A DNA stretch of 64,000 bases from an uncultured Eubacteriales bacterium. GTDB lineage: Bacteria > Bacillota > Clostridia > Oscillospirales > Acutalibacteraceae. How positions within the stretch are numbered: the first letter of the stretch is position 1; the number at the start of each line of letters is the position of its first letter. The translations under genes were made by a program, and so were the position numbers. The stretch covers positions 149,859 through 213,858 of the forward strand of contig UQEU01000002.1 of the NCBI GenBank assembly GCA_900540085.1. Reading direction: 5' to 3'. The notes below the pieces were generated by a model. It was not told where the DNA came from. It saw nothing but the letters and a program-made list of their open reading frames with translations, and searched no databases. This document shows, piece after piece, positions 42,761-51,225 of this stretch.

Positions 42761-43016
42761 TATTTTTTATTTCATAATCGGTGTGAAAAGCCGTAACAAT
42801 ATCGCCTGCTTTGACTTTTCTGCCTCTTGCCGTACACACTTCACCGTTTATTTTTATTTCTCCGTCAAAAATCATCATCTTTGCAATACCGCCTGTTTCG
42901 GCAATGCCTTCAAACTTTAAAAGTGAGTCAAGACGGATAAATTCAGTGGAAATATATATGGTTTCTTTTTTATTTTCAACTACTTTTGCTTTAAGTTTTA
43001 CTTTTTTAGTTTTCAT
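42747..43016 (-). CDS. S4 domain RNA-binding protein (YaaA type)
   Basis: An 89-residue protein with an S4 RNA-binding fold: ISTEFIRLDSLLKFEGIAET, GGIAKMMIFDGEIKINGEVC and RGRKVKAGDIV. In Firmicutes this small gene always sits between dnaN and recF; it is named yaaA or rlbA and its role is thought to be in ribosome or RNA handling. It overlaps dnaN by 11 bp and recF by 14 bp. The basic N-terminus (about 15 residues) is an extension. Confidence 0.9.
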   Translation of the reverse strand: MKTKKVKLKAKVVENKKETIYISTEFIRLDSLLKFEGIAETGGIAKMMIFDGEIKINGEVCTARGRKVKAGDIVTAFHTDYEIKNNEVH

Positions 43017-44118
43017 TTTTCAACCTCATAGGCAATACAAGGAAAAGGAAGTTGTTCCCATTTAAAGGCAAAATTTTTGCAGCCGTAACGGGAGATGTAA
43101 GTTCAACTTTTACTTGGTCTGTGTCAGACGCTCTGAGAGCCTCCAATAAATATCTTGAATTGAAGCCTATTTCTATTCTTTCTCCTGCACAGTTTACAGG
43201 CATATAGTCAACTACTCTGCCGAGTGAAGAAACGGTGGATATTCTCATTTCGTTTCCGTCAAAAAGACATCTTACAGGGTTTTTTCTGTCTTCTTCAATG
43301 ACAGGTTTCATTCTTTCTATACATCTGATTGCTTCGTTTGTGTTTAAAAGAACGGTTGTATTTACCGTTTTTGGAATAACTGCATTGTAATCTATAAACT
43401 TACCGTCCAAAAGTCTTGAAATAAGGCTGTAATTGTCTATTTCAAAAACAATATGGCGTTTGCCTACCGATAAAGATATGTCTTTGTCTTTTTCGTCGCC
43501 CATAAGTTTAATAACTTCTTTAATTGTCTTTTTGGGAACGATAAAAGATAAATCATCTCCGTTGTACTTAACCGTTTCTGTTCTCATAGCAAAATGAACG
43601 CCGTTTACACCGATAAGACGCAAAGTATTTTCGCTCATTTCAAATTTAATTCCTTTATAAACAGGGATAGGGTTGTCGTCGTCTGCAACTGCATATATTG
43701 TCTGTTCAACCATACTGCGAAGCATATTGCTGTTTAAAAACAACGGATAACCCCCCGATACAGACGGAAGTTCGGGATATTCGGAAGCGTTTATACCTGT
43801 AACATTGTAAACTGCCGAGCCGCTTTTAATAACAGCCGAAACGCCGTTAATTTCAAAAGTTACGGTGTCAGCCTCAAGTTTTCTGATGATTTCACAAAGC
43901 ATTTTTGCATTGATTACTATTGAGCCTTTTTCTTTTACAGTTGCTTCAACGGTAGTGTTGATGCCGAACTCAAAGTCGTAACCCGTAAGGCTTACACTGT
44001 CGTCTTCACACTCGATGAGTATGCCCTCTATTGTAGGAATAGCGCCTTTAACAGAAACTGCTCTCATAACATTTGAACACGCTTTGTTCAGTTGAGATGT
44101 ATTTACCGTAAAAATCAT
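43006..44118 (-). CDS. dnaN: DNA polymerase III beta sliding clamp
   Basis: A 370-residue clamp that encircles DNA and gives the replicase processivity. It starts MIFTVNTSQLNKACSNVMRA, has three repeated clamp domains, and ends PLNGNNFLFLVLPMRL, the canonical hydrophobic-pocket tail (VLPMR). SD is AGGAGGG before ATG 44118. A 224-bp gap with DnaA-box-like motifs separates it from dnaA. Confidence 0.98.
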   Translation of the reverse strand: MIFTVNTSQLNKACSNVMRAVSVKGAIPTIEGILIECEDDSVSLTGYDFEFGINTTVEATVKEKGSIVINAKMLCEIIRKLEADTVTFEINGVSAVIKSGSAVYNVTGINASEYPELPSVSGGYPLFLNSNMLRSMVEQTIYAVADDDNPIPVYKGIKFEMSENTLRLIGVNGVHFAMRTETVKYNGDDLSFIVPKKTIKEVIKLMGDEKDKDISLSVGKRHIVFEIDNYSLISRLLDGKFIDYNAVIPKTVNTTVLLNTNEAIRCIERMKPVIEEDRKNPVRCLFDGNEMRISTVSSLGRVVDYMPVNCAGERIEIGFNSRYLLEALRASDTDQVKVELTSPVTAAKILPLNGNNFLFLVLPMRLKNEN

Positions 44119-44249
44119 ATTTTACCCTCCTGTTGTCAATATTCATTATTATCTTTTAGTAGTAATAGTAGTGGGTGCGGAAAATGTGCAAAATTTTCAA
44201 AACCGTTGTCCTGCGTACATTTTTCCCGTTAAAATTTTCAAACTTAATT

Positions 44250-44341
44250 TGTTGGAAAAAAGTTGAAATGATGAAAGTTTAACCATCTTCAACACAGATG
44301 TTGAAAGTTCAACTGTTGAAAAGGAAAAATTTGTGGAAAAT
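44250..44341. other. Candidate oriC part: DnaA-box-like cluster between dnaA and dnaN
   Basis: Within 90 bp: GTTGGAAAAA (44251), TCTTCAACA (44286-44294, reverse), TGTTGAAAG (44299-44307), TGTTGAAAA (44314-44322) and TGTGGAAAA (44332-44340). TGTGGAAAA is one base from the DnaA box TGTGGATAA; the TTGA forms differ at two positions. The location immediately after dnaA is where many Firmicutes carry one half of oriC. Confidence 0.55.
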
Positions 44342-44342
44342 T

Positions 44343-45689
44343 TTAATTTGTTTCGTCTTTAATATTTGTGATAATATCGTTGATTTGTCTTGCAAGTTTT
44401 GAGTCTGTTTTCATAAGTTTTTCAATATCTCTGATACTTGTCATTACGGTAGAGTGGTGCTTTTTAAATTCTGCACCTATGTTTTCGTAACTCATATTTG
44501 TAACTTCTCTGATTATATAAAAACAGATTTTTCTTGTTCTTGAAATTCTTGCAGTTTGGCGTTTATCATAAATTTCTTCAATGGTAACGCCTGTTGTTCT
44601 TGAAACTTCATCCACAATTCTTTTAACGGTAATGGGCAAAGGCTGGGAAAGTTCAACAACATCTTTGATAACTTTTTGAGCCATTGAAAGAGTAGGTTTT
44701 TGACCTGTCATATTTGTGAGTGCCTGAAGTTTGTTTACCATACCTTCAAGTTGACGAATGTTTGCTTTAATCTTGTCTGCTATGTAAGAAACAACATCGT
44801 CGGGAATTTCAAAGTTCAAATACTCTGCTCTCTTTTTGATAATGGCACATCTTGTTTCATATTCGGGAGGCTGAACATCTGCCAAAATACCCCATTCAAA
44901 TCTTGTTTTAAGTCTTTCTTCAAGACTTTGAATTTCTTTCGGCGGACGGTCGGAAGTCAAAACAACTTGTTTTCCGTTTTCTACAAATGTATTAAACATA
45001 TGGAAAAATTCTTCTTCCGTCGATTGTTTTGTAGCAATGAACTGAATATCGTCGATTAAAATAACATCTATATTGTTTCTGTACTTGTTTCTGAACTCTT
45101 CCGTTCTTTTTGTTGTAACGGCATTGATAAATTCGTTTGTATAGTCTTCACTGCTGATATAAAGAACATTCAATGCAGGAAAATTTTTCTCGACTTCATA
45201 ACAAATTGCTTTTAAAATATGTGTTTTTCCGAGTCCCGACGGACCGTAGATGAAAAGAGGATTGTAGTTGTTTTCACTGTTGAGTCTTCCGCCGGGGTCG
45301 CTTGCAACGGCTTTTGCCGCAGCGTAAGCAAATCTGTTTGACGGTCCTACTATAAAATTGTCAAAAGTATAGTAGTTGTTTCTGAACTCGTCGGGCTGAG
45401 ATTTTTTTTCTTTTTCGGAAGAACTGTCTGACAAAATTTCTTCGGGACAGGTATAAACTATTTCAACTTCAAAACCTAAAATCTCGTTGAATATTTTTTG
45501 AAATTTTGTTGCATATTCGTTTTCTCTTACAATTTTCTTTTTAAATTCGTTTTCACATTCAAGTGTGATGATGCCGTTGTCAAAGCTGACAAGTTTAATC
45601 GGTTCAATCCAAAGTCCGAAAGCGACTTGAGCCACTTCTTTTTTCATTTCGTTTAAAACGCAAATCCAAATTTCTTTTAAAGAATCCAT
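44343..45689 (-). CDS. dnaA: Chromosomal replication initiator protein DnaA
   Basis: A 448-residue initiator. Domain I (about 1-85) is followed by a short linker (EEILSDSSSEKEKKSQ), the AAA+ domain with Walker A YGPSGLGKTHILKAI near residue 150 and Walker B VILIDDIQFI, and the DNA-binding domain IV with HHSTVMTSIRDIEKL near the C-terminus. It is the first gene of the dnaA-dnaN-S4-recF-remB-gyrB-gyrA series. SD is AAGGAGAAT; a promoter lies at 45762-45791. Confidence 0.98.
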   Translation of the reverse strand: MDSLKEIWICVLNEMKKEVAQVAFGLWIEPIKLVSFDNGIITLECENEFKKKIVRENEYATKFQKIFNEILGFEVEIVYTCPEEILSDSSSEKEKKSQPDEFRNNYYTFDNFIVGPSNRFAYAAAKAVASDPGGRLNSENNYNPLFIYGPSGLGKTHILKAICYEVEKNFPALNVLYISSEDYTNEFINAVTTKRTEEFRNKYRNNIDVILIDDIQFIATKQSTEEEFFHMFNTFVENGKQVVLTSDRPPKEIQSLEERLKTRFEWGILADVQPPEYETRCAIIKKRAEYLNFEIPDDVVSYIADKIKANIRQLEGMVNKLQALTNMTGQKPTLSMAQKVIKDVVELSQPLPITVKRIVDEVSRTTGVTIEEIYDKRQTARISRTRKICFYIIREVTNMSYENIGAEFKKHHSTVMTSIRDIEKLMKTDSKLARQINDIITNIKDETN

Positions 45690-45761
45690 TTATTCTCCTT
45701 TTCTTCTTTCCTTTTTATTGAAGAAACTTTAGTTGTGTGTTCAATCGTATAAATATGTTAT

Positions 45762-45791
45762 ATTATACTATAAAATATATATATAAATCAA
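45762..45791 (-). promoter_or_regulatory. dnaA promoter
   Basis: Minus-strand TTGATT (45791-45786), 18-nt spacer, TATAAT (45767-45762). Confidence 0.65.
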
Positions 45792-46105
45792 GTATTAATA
45801 TTAATAAGATATATTAATATAATAATAAAATTATATATTATAATATATAGCAAAAATACAGCAAATAAAAAATACAAAACAGAAAAGGCAAATTTATTGT
45901 AAAGGCTTTTATAAATGATATATTTTTAATTTTTTTTAATTTTTTTGTTTTTGTTTTTCCGTTTTTTTGAACACACAAAAAAGCCTCTCATTAATATAGC
46001 GAAAAAAGGCATAAAAATAGTGTAAAAAGGCTATCACAAGAGTATTTGTTTTAAAATTGTTAATAATTGGCTCAAAATATCTTTTTAATATATTAAATAT
46101 GACGG

Positions 46106-46134
46106 TTGATATATTAAATAATTTATTATATACT
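46106..46134 (+). promoter_or_regulatory. Promoter of the LCP-like/folate operon
   Basis: TTGATA at 46106-46111, 17-nt spacer, TATACT at 46129-46134. Confidence 0.65.
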
Positions 46135-46163
46135 TGTTTTACTAAATTAAATTTGGTGAGAAA

Positions 46164-47081
46164 ATGAAGATATTTAAAAACAGAGGCAGTATATATATTC
46201 CGAAATCAAATCTCAAAAACGATAAGGAACAGAAGTTTTTACTTTGTGCACTCGGCGTCATTTTGGCAATGACATTGGTTTTTTTGATTATTTTCGGAGT
46301 AAAGTATAATTTCAGTTTGAAAGAGTTTTTTCGTCCCGAAGAACTGAAAATCGTTACAAGTGAAGAAATAGAAAAACTGCCCGAAGTGTCGGGAAAAACA
46401 AACTATATTTTGCTTGAAACGGCAGACGATGAGCCGATTGTACATTTTGCCGTGCTTGTTCAGTTTGATATGGATACAAAGACATATAAATCAAGCGTTA
46501 TCGGAAAAGACATATTGCTTGACGGCAGTACGATGAGTGAATTGTACGACGACGGCGGACCTGCAAATGTTGCAAATGCAGTCAGCGTTGTTTTCGGCAT
46601 AGAGTTTGACAACTATTTTTGTTTTGACGACAAAGATTTTGTAACAATGTTTGAAGAACTCGGAACTCCGATTTATGCTTTTACAGATAATATAAAAGAT
46701 GAGCAAAAAGGCAAAGACGGTTTTACGGTGCGAATGAAATCGGGCGAGCAAAAAGTCAGCGGAAGCAAGGCTTTGAGACTTATACGATATTATTGTGAAC
46801 TTCAAAATGACTACACTACGGCAAACAATTTTGCAGTATCGTGTATAAATGAATTTTTCAATGAAGAATTTTTCAACGACAGACAAGAGATATTTTCTGA
46901 AATAATAAACATTGCAAAAACGGATATGACGGTAAAAGACTATACGGCTTTTGAAAACGCTTTGACGGTTGTATGTTCGCCGCAAACGAGTATGAATGTT
47001 TATTATCCTGAAATTTCCGTAAACGAAAATAAATTTACGGAAGAGTCGGTGCAGAAAATCAAGGCTTGCTTTGTTAAATAG
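46164..47081 (+). CDS. Divergent LytR-CpsA-Psr-like membrane protein
   Basis: A 305-residue protein: basic cytoplasmic start, one membrane helix (FLLCALGVILAMTLVFLIIF, about residues 25-45), then an exterior domain. The order LLDGSTMSELYDDGGPANVANAVSVVFGIEFDNYFCF...MFEELGTPIYAF...SGSKALRLIRYY follows the LCP domain pattern (stem-loop GGP, FGI..DNY, LGG, LDG..AL.Y.R). However, the arginines that bind polyprenyl phosphate in active LCP enzymes and the early Asp/Arg motifs are not evident. It may be a degenerate or non-catalytic relative. SD GGTGAG; folE follows by 10 bp, so it probably shares the folate operon transcript. Confidence 0.6.
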   Translation: MKIFKNRGSIYIPKSNLKNDKEQKFLLCALGVILAMTLVFLIIFGVKYNFSLKEFFRPEELKIVTSEEIEKLPEVSGKTNYILLETADDEPIVHFAVLVQFDMDTKTYKSSVIGKDILLDGSTMSELYDDGGPANVANAVSVVFGIEFDNYFCFDDKDFVTMFEELGTPIYAFTDNIKDEQKGKDGFTVRMKSGEQKVSGSKALRLIRYYCELQNDYTTANNFAVSCINEFFNEEFFNDRQEIFSEIINIAKTDMTVKDYTAFENALTVVCSPQTSMNVYYPEISVNENKFTEESVQKIKACFVK

Positions 47082-47091
47082 GAGAGTTTTT

Positions 47092-47649
47092 ATGGATAAA
47101 GAGAAAATTGAAAAGGCAGTAAGAGAAATTTTAATTGCAATCGGCGAAGACCCCGACAGAAACGGACTTTTGGAAACTCCTAAAAGAGTTGCAAATATGT
47201 ACGAGGAAATTTTCGGCGGGCTAAATTCAAATCCCGAAAAGCATTTGAAATTTTTTGACGAAAAAAGCAACGACGAAATGGTAATTGTAAGAGATATTCC
47301 TTTTGCGTCAATGTGTGAACATCATCTTTTGCCATTTGTTGGTAAAGCACATATTGCATATATTCCGAGCGACAATAAAATTATAGGTTTGTCAAAACTT
47401 GCAAGAATAGTTGATAATTTTGCAAAAAGACCTCAAGTGCAGGAAAGACTGACGCACGATATTGCCGACTTTTTGAATGATAATTTAAGTCCGAAAGGCG
47501 TTGCAGTTATCATAGAGGCAGAACATTCCTGTATGACGATAAGAGGTGCAAAGGCTGCAGGTTCAAAAACACAGACTTCTGCACTCAGAGGATGTATGAA
47601 AAAAGACGCAAAAAGCAGAGCCGAAGTACTCTCTTTACTTAACAGATGA
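47092..47649 (+). CDS. folE: GTP cyclohydrolase I
   Basis: A 185-residue zinc enzyme converting GTP to 7,8-dihydroneopterin triphosphate, the first step of folate synthesis. Zinc and catalytic residues are in MCEHHLLPFVGKAHIAY and AEHSCMTIRGAKAAG; LETPKRVANMYEE is the usual N-terminal block. ATG 47092 is selected because AGGAGAG precedes it; the in-frame start at 47071 overlaps the upstream gene and has no SD. Confidence 0.97.
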   Translation: MDKEKIEKAVREILIAIGEDPDRNGLLETPKRVANMYEEIFGGLNSNPEKHLKFFDEKSNDEMVIVRDIPFASMCEHHLLPFVGKAHIAYIPSDNKIIGLSKLARIVDNFAKRPQVQERLTHDIADFLNDNLSPKGVAVIIEAEHSCMTIRGAKAAGSKTQTSALRGCMKKDAKSRAEVLSLLNR

Positions 47650-47658
47650 GGTAGTAAA

Positions 47659-48480
47659 ATGATTTTTAAATGTAAAGACAAAGAATTAGAATACGGCGAA
47701 AAAATCATAATGATGGGTATTGTAAACATTACACCCGACAGTTTTTCCGACGGCGGCGACTATTTTAATTGTGATAAAGCAGTTGAACACGCCCTTGAGC
47801 ATATTGAAAACGGTGCAAAAATCGTTGACTTGGGCGCACAGTCAACAAGACCGGGACACAAAAGCGTTTCGGCAGACGAGGAATGGGAAAGACTTGAGCC
47901 TGTCATAAAAAAATTGAGAGAAAAGACAGACGCAATTATTTCGGTTGACACATATTATCCCGAAGTTGCAAGAAAAGCCGTTTTAAACGGTGCAGATATT
48001 ATAAACGATGTCAGTGCAGCAGTAAGCGATGAAATGTGCGAGGTTGTCAAAGAAACGGGCGCTGCGTGGATAATAATGCACAACGGCGGCGAAGATAAAG
48101 AAGATATTATAGAAGATGTAAAAATATTTTTTGAAAAATCGCTTGAAAAGACGAGAAAATTCGGCATAGACGATGAAAAAATCTGTTTTGATATGGGAAT
48201 AGGTTTTCATAAAACAAGAGAACAGGATTTTCAGTTAATTGCAAATGTTGAAAAGTATAAAATCAAAGGATTTCCTCTTCTTTTTGCAACCTCGAGAAAA
48301 AGAGTTATAGGCGAAGGTTCAAATCAGCCCGACCCCAAACAGAGAATATACGGCAACATTGCGGCAGATACTTCAGCCATAATGGGCGGTGCCGATATGG
48401 TCAGAGTTCACGACACATTTTTTGAAAAACAGGGCATTTTGATGGCTGAAAATATAAGAAAGAGGAAAATCGATGGATAA
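47659..48480 (+). CDS. folP: Dihydropteroate synthase
   Basis: A 273-residue TIM-barrel enzyme joining p-aminobenzoate to dihydropterin pyrophosphate; target of sulfonamides. Signatures: MGIVNITPDSFSDGGDYF, IVDLGAQSTRPGHKSVS, VDTYYPEVARKA and FATSRKRVIGEG. Second gene of the fol operon; its end overlaps folB by 8 bp. Confidence 0.96.
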   Translation: MIFKCKDKELEYGEKIIMMGIVNITPDSFSDGGDYFNCDKAVEHALEHIENGAKIVDLGAQSTRPGHKSVSADEEWERLEPVIKKLREKTDAIISVDTYYPEVARKAVLNGADIINDVSAAVSDEMCEVVKETGAAWIIMHNGGEDKEDIIEDVKIFFEKSLEKTRKFGIDDEKICFDMGIGFHKTREQDFQLIANVEKYKIKGFPLLFATSRKRVIGEGSNQPDPKQRIYGNIAADTSAIMGGADMVRVHDTFFEKQGILMAENIRKRKIDG

Positions 48481-48832
48481 GATTTATATAGAAAATTTAA
48501 AGATTTTTGCATATCACGGCGTTAATCCCGAAGAAAAAGAAAACGGTCAAAATTTTTATCTCACAATTACTTGCGGAATAGACCTTGAGCCTGCTTGTAA
48601 TTCAGACGACCTTTACGATACCGTGTCGTATGCAAAAATTATAAAACTTGCAATGAAAACATTTACCCGTGAAAAGTACGACTTAATAGAGCGTGCCGCA
48701 AGTGTTGTGGCAGAAGAAATTTTAGATACTTATGACCGTATAAACCGTGTTCGTGTCAAAGTTTCAAAACCCGAAGCACCTATAAAAGCAGAGTTTTCCG
48801 ATGTCGGAATAGAAATTTTCAGAGAAAGGTAA
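48473..48832 (+). CDS. folB: Dihydroneopterin aldolase
   Basis: A 119-residue small enzyme removing glycolaldehyde from dihydroneopterin. It begins DKIYIENLKIFAYHGVNPEEK, includes DTVSYAKIIKLAM and YDLIERAASVVAEEIL, and ends VKVSKPEAPIKAEFSDVGIEI, all family positions including the catalytic glutamate in HGVNPEE and lysine in SKPEAPI. Overlaps folP. Confidence 0.96.
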   Translation: MDKIYIENLKIFAYHGVNPEEKENGQNFYLTITCGIDLEPACNSDDLYDTVSYAKIIKLAMKTFTREKYDLIERAASVVAEEILDTYDRINRVRVKVSKPEAPIKAEFSDVGIEIFRER

Positions 48833-48840
48833 TTTTTTAA

Positions 48841-49338
48841 ATGAAGTATGTAGTTGCTTTCGGAAGCAATTTGGGAGACAGAGAAAAAAATATCAAAGAC
48901 GCTGTTTCTTCATTGAAAAGAATTATAGGAACGGATGTTTTGCAGGTGTCGTCAATCTATGAAACAGAGCCTGTCGGCTGTACCGATGACTTGTCGTATC
49001 TCAACGGCTGTCTTGTTGCAGAAAGTGATTTTTCGCCGAATGAAATGCTCGGCGTTTTGCTCGGAATTGAGTCGGCAATGGGCAGAGAAAGACCGTATTT
49101 CAACGCTCCGAGAATAATTGACCTTGACTTGATTTTCGCTTTTGACGGCGAAAAAGAAGTGAAAGTAAGCACAAAAAATCTCACTTTGCCTCACCCGAGA
49201 GCAACAGAAAGAAATTTTGTTCTCACGCCTGTTTTTGATTTGTTTAAAGAAAAAAATATTTTCGGCGTTTTCGATTTTTCAAAAGAATTTGAAAATGTAC
49301 AAGACCAAAAAATCGAAAAAACAGATATTTTTGTATAA
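48841..49338 (+). CDS. folK: 2-amino-4-hydroxy-6-hydroxymethyldihydropteridine pyrophosphokinase
   Basis: A 165-residue kinase activating hydroxymethyl-dihydropterin before folP. Family signature near residues 83-100: RPYFNAPRIIDLDLIFAFD, plus FGSNLGDREKNI at the start, YETEPVGCTD and LPHPRATERNFVL. It is the last fol gene, followed by a terminator. folC and dihydrofolate reductase are not in the window. Confidence 0.96.
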   Translation: MKYVVAFGSNLGDREKNIKDAVSSLKRIIGTDVLQVSSIYETEPVGCTDDLSYLNGCLVAESDFSPNEMLGVLLGIESAMGRERPYFNAPRIIDLDLIFAFDGEKEVKVSTKNLTLPHPRATERNFVLTPVFDLFKEKNIFGVFDFSKEFENVQDQKIEKTDIFV

Positions 49339-49344
49339 TGTCAT

Positions 49345-49387
49345 AAAATCCCCGTTAAACAAGTTTTTGTTTTGACAGGGATTTTTT
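49345..49387 (+). terminator. Terminator of the folate operon
   Basis: AAAATCCC pairs with GGGATTTT across a 20-plus nt loop, then a T run. Confidence 0.75.
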
Positions 49388-49527
49388 TGATTCTTTAAAG
49401 ACAAATCTGTTAAAAAATGTTGAATATTATTTTTATATAAATTATAATTATATTAAGGACTGCTGTATTTAAAAATAAAAATCAAACGGCAGAAAAATTA
49501 AAAAGAAAGAAAAACGGGGGATTTTGT

Positions 49528-50286
49528 ATGTTTAAAATCAACAATTTTACCAACAATGACGATGTGAAAATCATAGACCAAAAAGGTGCTTTCAGCGTTG
49601 TCGAATATCAAAGAGATTTGAGCGTAACTCCGGAAAGTGCAGTTACTGCTTATTTTTGCAGTGAAATGAATGTCAGAAAAAGACAGGTTGTGTGCAATGT
49701 AAGTCAGTCAAACATTACTCTTCAGGCAGGAGCAATGCAGTGGATGGCAGGCGATGTAAAGGCTACAACGGGAATTAAAGGTGTCGGAGACTTTTTAAGC
49801 AAAACTTTGAGAAGTCAGGTTACAAGCGAGTCGGCAATCAAACCCGAGTACACAGGAAACGGTATGCTTGTTTTGGAGCCTACATACGCTCATATCATTC
49901 TTTTAGACCTTGACGAGTGGAACAATTCGATTGTTCTTGACGACGGGCTTTTCCTTGCGTGTGAGGCAAATATTAAGCATAAAACCGTAATGCGTTCAAA
50001 CTTTTCTTCGGCAGTTGCAGGTAACGAAGGACTTTTCAATCTCGGTCTTGTGGGTAAAGGTATTGTGTGTCTTGAAAGTACCTGCCCAAAAGAAGAACTT
50101 ATAGAAGTGGAACTTCAAAACGATGTTCTGAAAGTTGACGGAAATTTGGCTATTGCGTGGAGCGGAACTCTCGATTTTACTGTTGAAAGGTCAGGCAAAT
50201 CGCTTATCGGTTCGGCTGCGTCGGGCGAAGGTCTTGTAAATGTTTACAGAGGTACGGGTAAAGTTTTGATTGCTCCAGTGAGATAA
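49528..50286 (+). CDS. AIM24 family protein
   Basis: A 252-residue beta-rich protein of the AIM24 family (PF01987). Recognised from the pattern ITLQAGAMQWMAGDVKATTG, SAIKPEYTGNGMLVLEPTYAHI, EANIKHKTVMRSNF, GLVGKGIVCLESTCP and the ending GSAASGEGLVNVYRGTGKVLIAP. Bacterial members have no fixed biochemical function; yeast Aim24 is mitochondrial. No signal peptide or membrane segment is visible. SD GGGGGA. It has a leader of about 190 bp after the fol terminator and its own hairpin terminator. Confidence 0.85.
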   Translation: MFKINNFTNNDDVKIIDQKGAFSVVEYQRDLSVTPESAVTAYFCSEMNVRKRQVVCNVSQSNITLQAGAMQWMAGDVKATTGIKGVGDFLSKTLRSQVTSESAIKPEYTGNGMLVLEPTYAHIILLDLDEWNNSIVLDDGLFLACEANIKHKTVMRSNFSSAVAGNEGLFNLGLVGKGIVCLESTCPKEELIEVELQNDVLKVDGNLAIAWSGTLDFTVERSGKSLIGSAASGEGLVNVYRGTGKVLIAPVR

Positions 50287-50306
50287 ATTTTAAAAAATAT
50301 GAAAAT

Positions 50307-50374
50307 AAAAAGACGGCAGAGCCGAAAATCAGAAAAAATTTTCCGAAGTTTTCGTCATTTGTCGTCTTTTTTTG
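50307..50374 (+). terminator. Probable terminator after the AIM24 gene
   Basis: AAAAGACG and CGTCTTTTTTT pair across a 40-plus nt stretch that folds internally; T run follows. Confidence 0.55.
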
Positions 50375-50493
50375 CGTAATTTATATTAAATTTTATTTTA
50401 TTATGAGTTTATTATGGGAATTAATTAGTTTAAAAACAGAAAAAAATTACTTTTTGTAAAATTTTTTACTAATGAAAAAATAGAATAATTTTA

Positions 50494-51210
50494 TTATATG
50501 CAGAATTTATGATTTCCTATGACTTTTATAACTTTTCTCGAGTGCATAAAAGCGTCGTTTGTCTTTGAAGCATTGAAATAGAAAACTGCACCGCCGCTTG
50601 GGTCCCAACCGTTTATTGCATCACGGGCTGCTTTTTTTGAACTCTCTGCAACAGGCTGATACCAGTTGCTGTCCTTTACACAGGAAAACGCTCCGTTTTG
50701 GTAAACAACTCCGCTTATCGAGTCGGGAAAAGACGGGTGCTTTACTCTGTTTAAAACGACTGCACCGACGGCAACCTGCCCTTCGTAACTTTCGCCCCTT
50801 GCCTCTGCCGATATGACTTTTGCAAGCAGTTCAATGTCGGCGTTCGAGTATTGTGAATTGCTTGATGAAGAGCCGCTTCCGCCGAGACCGAGATATAAAA
50901 GAGTTTTTTTACCTGCTATTCCGTCTGCGGTAATTCCGACGCTTTTTTGAAAGTTTGTAACTGCCGTTTTTGTCTGACTTCCGTAAATTCCGTCCGTTTT
51001 TCCCTTATAAAAGCCTAAAGAAGCGAGTTTTTTCTGAATTTCTTTTACTTCACTGCCCGTTGAACCTACTTTTGAAAGTGCATAAGCCGAGTTATTTTTT
51101 GCCGAAATATTTTGTGTATAGAGAACGGCTCCTCCCAAAACAAGACTCAATGCAAGTACAAAAATGACAAGTTTTTTGACAAACAGTTTTAATATGTCTA
51201 AAGTTTTCAT
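50494..51210 (-). CDS. sleB: SleB-type spore cortex-lytic / cell wall hydrolase
   Basis: A 238-residue exported enzyme. Residues about 12-35 form a signal anchor (LVIFVLALSLVLGGAVLY). A peptidoglycan-binding domain 1 follows (STGSEVKEIQKKLASLGFY, DGIYGSQTKTAVTNFQ). A serine/glycine linker leads to a hydrolase_2 domain: LAKVISAEARGESYEGQVAVG with the catalytic glutamate in AEARGE, VLNRVKHPSFPDSISGVVYQ, and FYFNASKTND. SleB is a lytic transglycosylase active in germination. No ypeB partner lies next to it, so a vegetative hydrolase of the same family is also possible. Confidence 0.88.
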   Translation of the reverse strand: MKTLDILKLFVKKLVIFVLALSLVLGGAVLYTQNISAKNNSAYALSKVGSTGSEVKEIQKKLASLGFYKGKTDGIYGSQTKTAVTNFQKSVGITADGIAGKKTLLYLGLGGSGSSSSNSQYSNADIELLAKVISAEARGESYEGQVAVGAVVLNRVKHPSFPDSISGVVYQNGAFSCVKDSNWYQPVAESSKKAARDAINGWDPSGGAVFYFNASKTNDAFMHSRKVIKVIGNHKFCI

Positions 51211-51225
51211 TTCGTTTTTAACCTC

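Larger units (their letters stand above)
45690..46163. other. Very AT-rich divergent region upstream of dnaA; possible DNA unwinding element
   Basis: 474 bp between divergent dnaA and the LCP-like gene. From 45750 to 45860 the DNA is almost pure A/T, with long TATAT/ATTAAT runs, which would melt easily. No DnaA-box-like motif was found in it. At 45975-46035 AAAAAGCC/AAAAAGGC words repeat in both orientations but form only weak structures. The two divergent promoters are listed separately. Confidence 0.5.

Noticed and set aside
45975..46035. Terminator or structured RNA formed by repeated AAAAAGCC/AAAAAGGC words
   Set aside because: Only five-base stems across large loops; not convincing.
46491..47270. 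259-codon minus-strand frame across the LCP-like gene and folE
   Set aside because: Overlaps two better supported genes; skewed composition and no SD.
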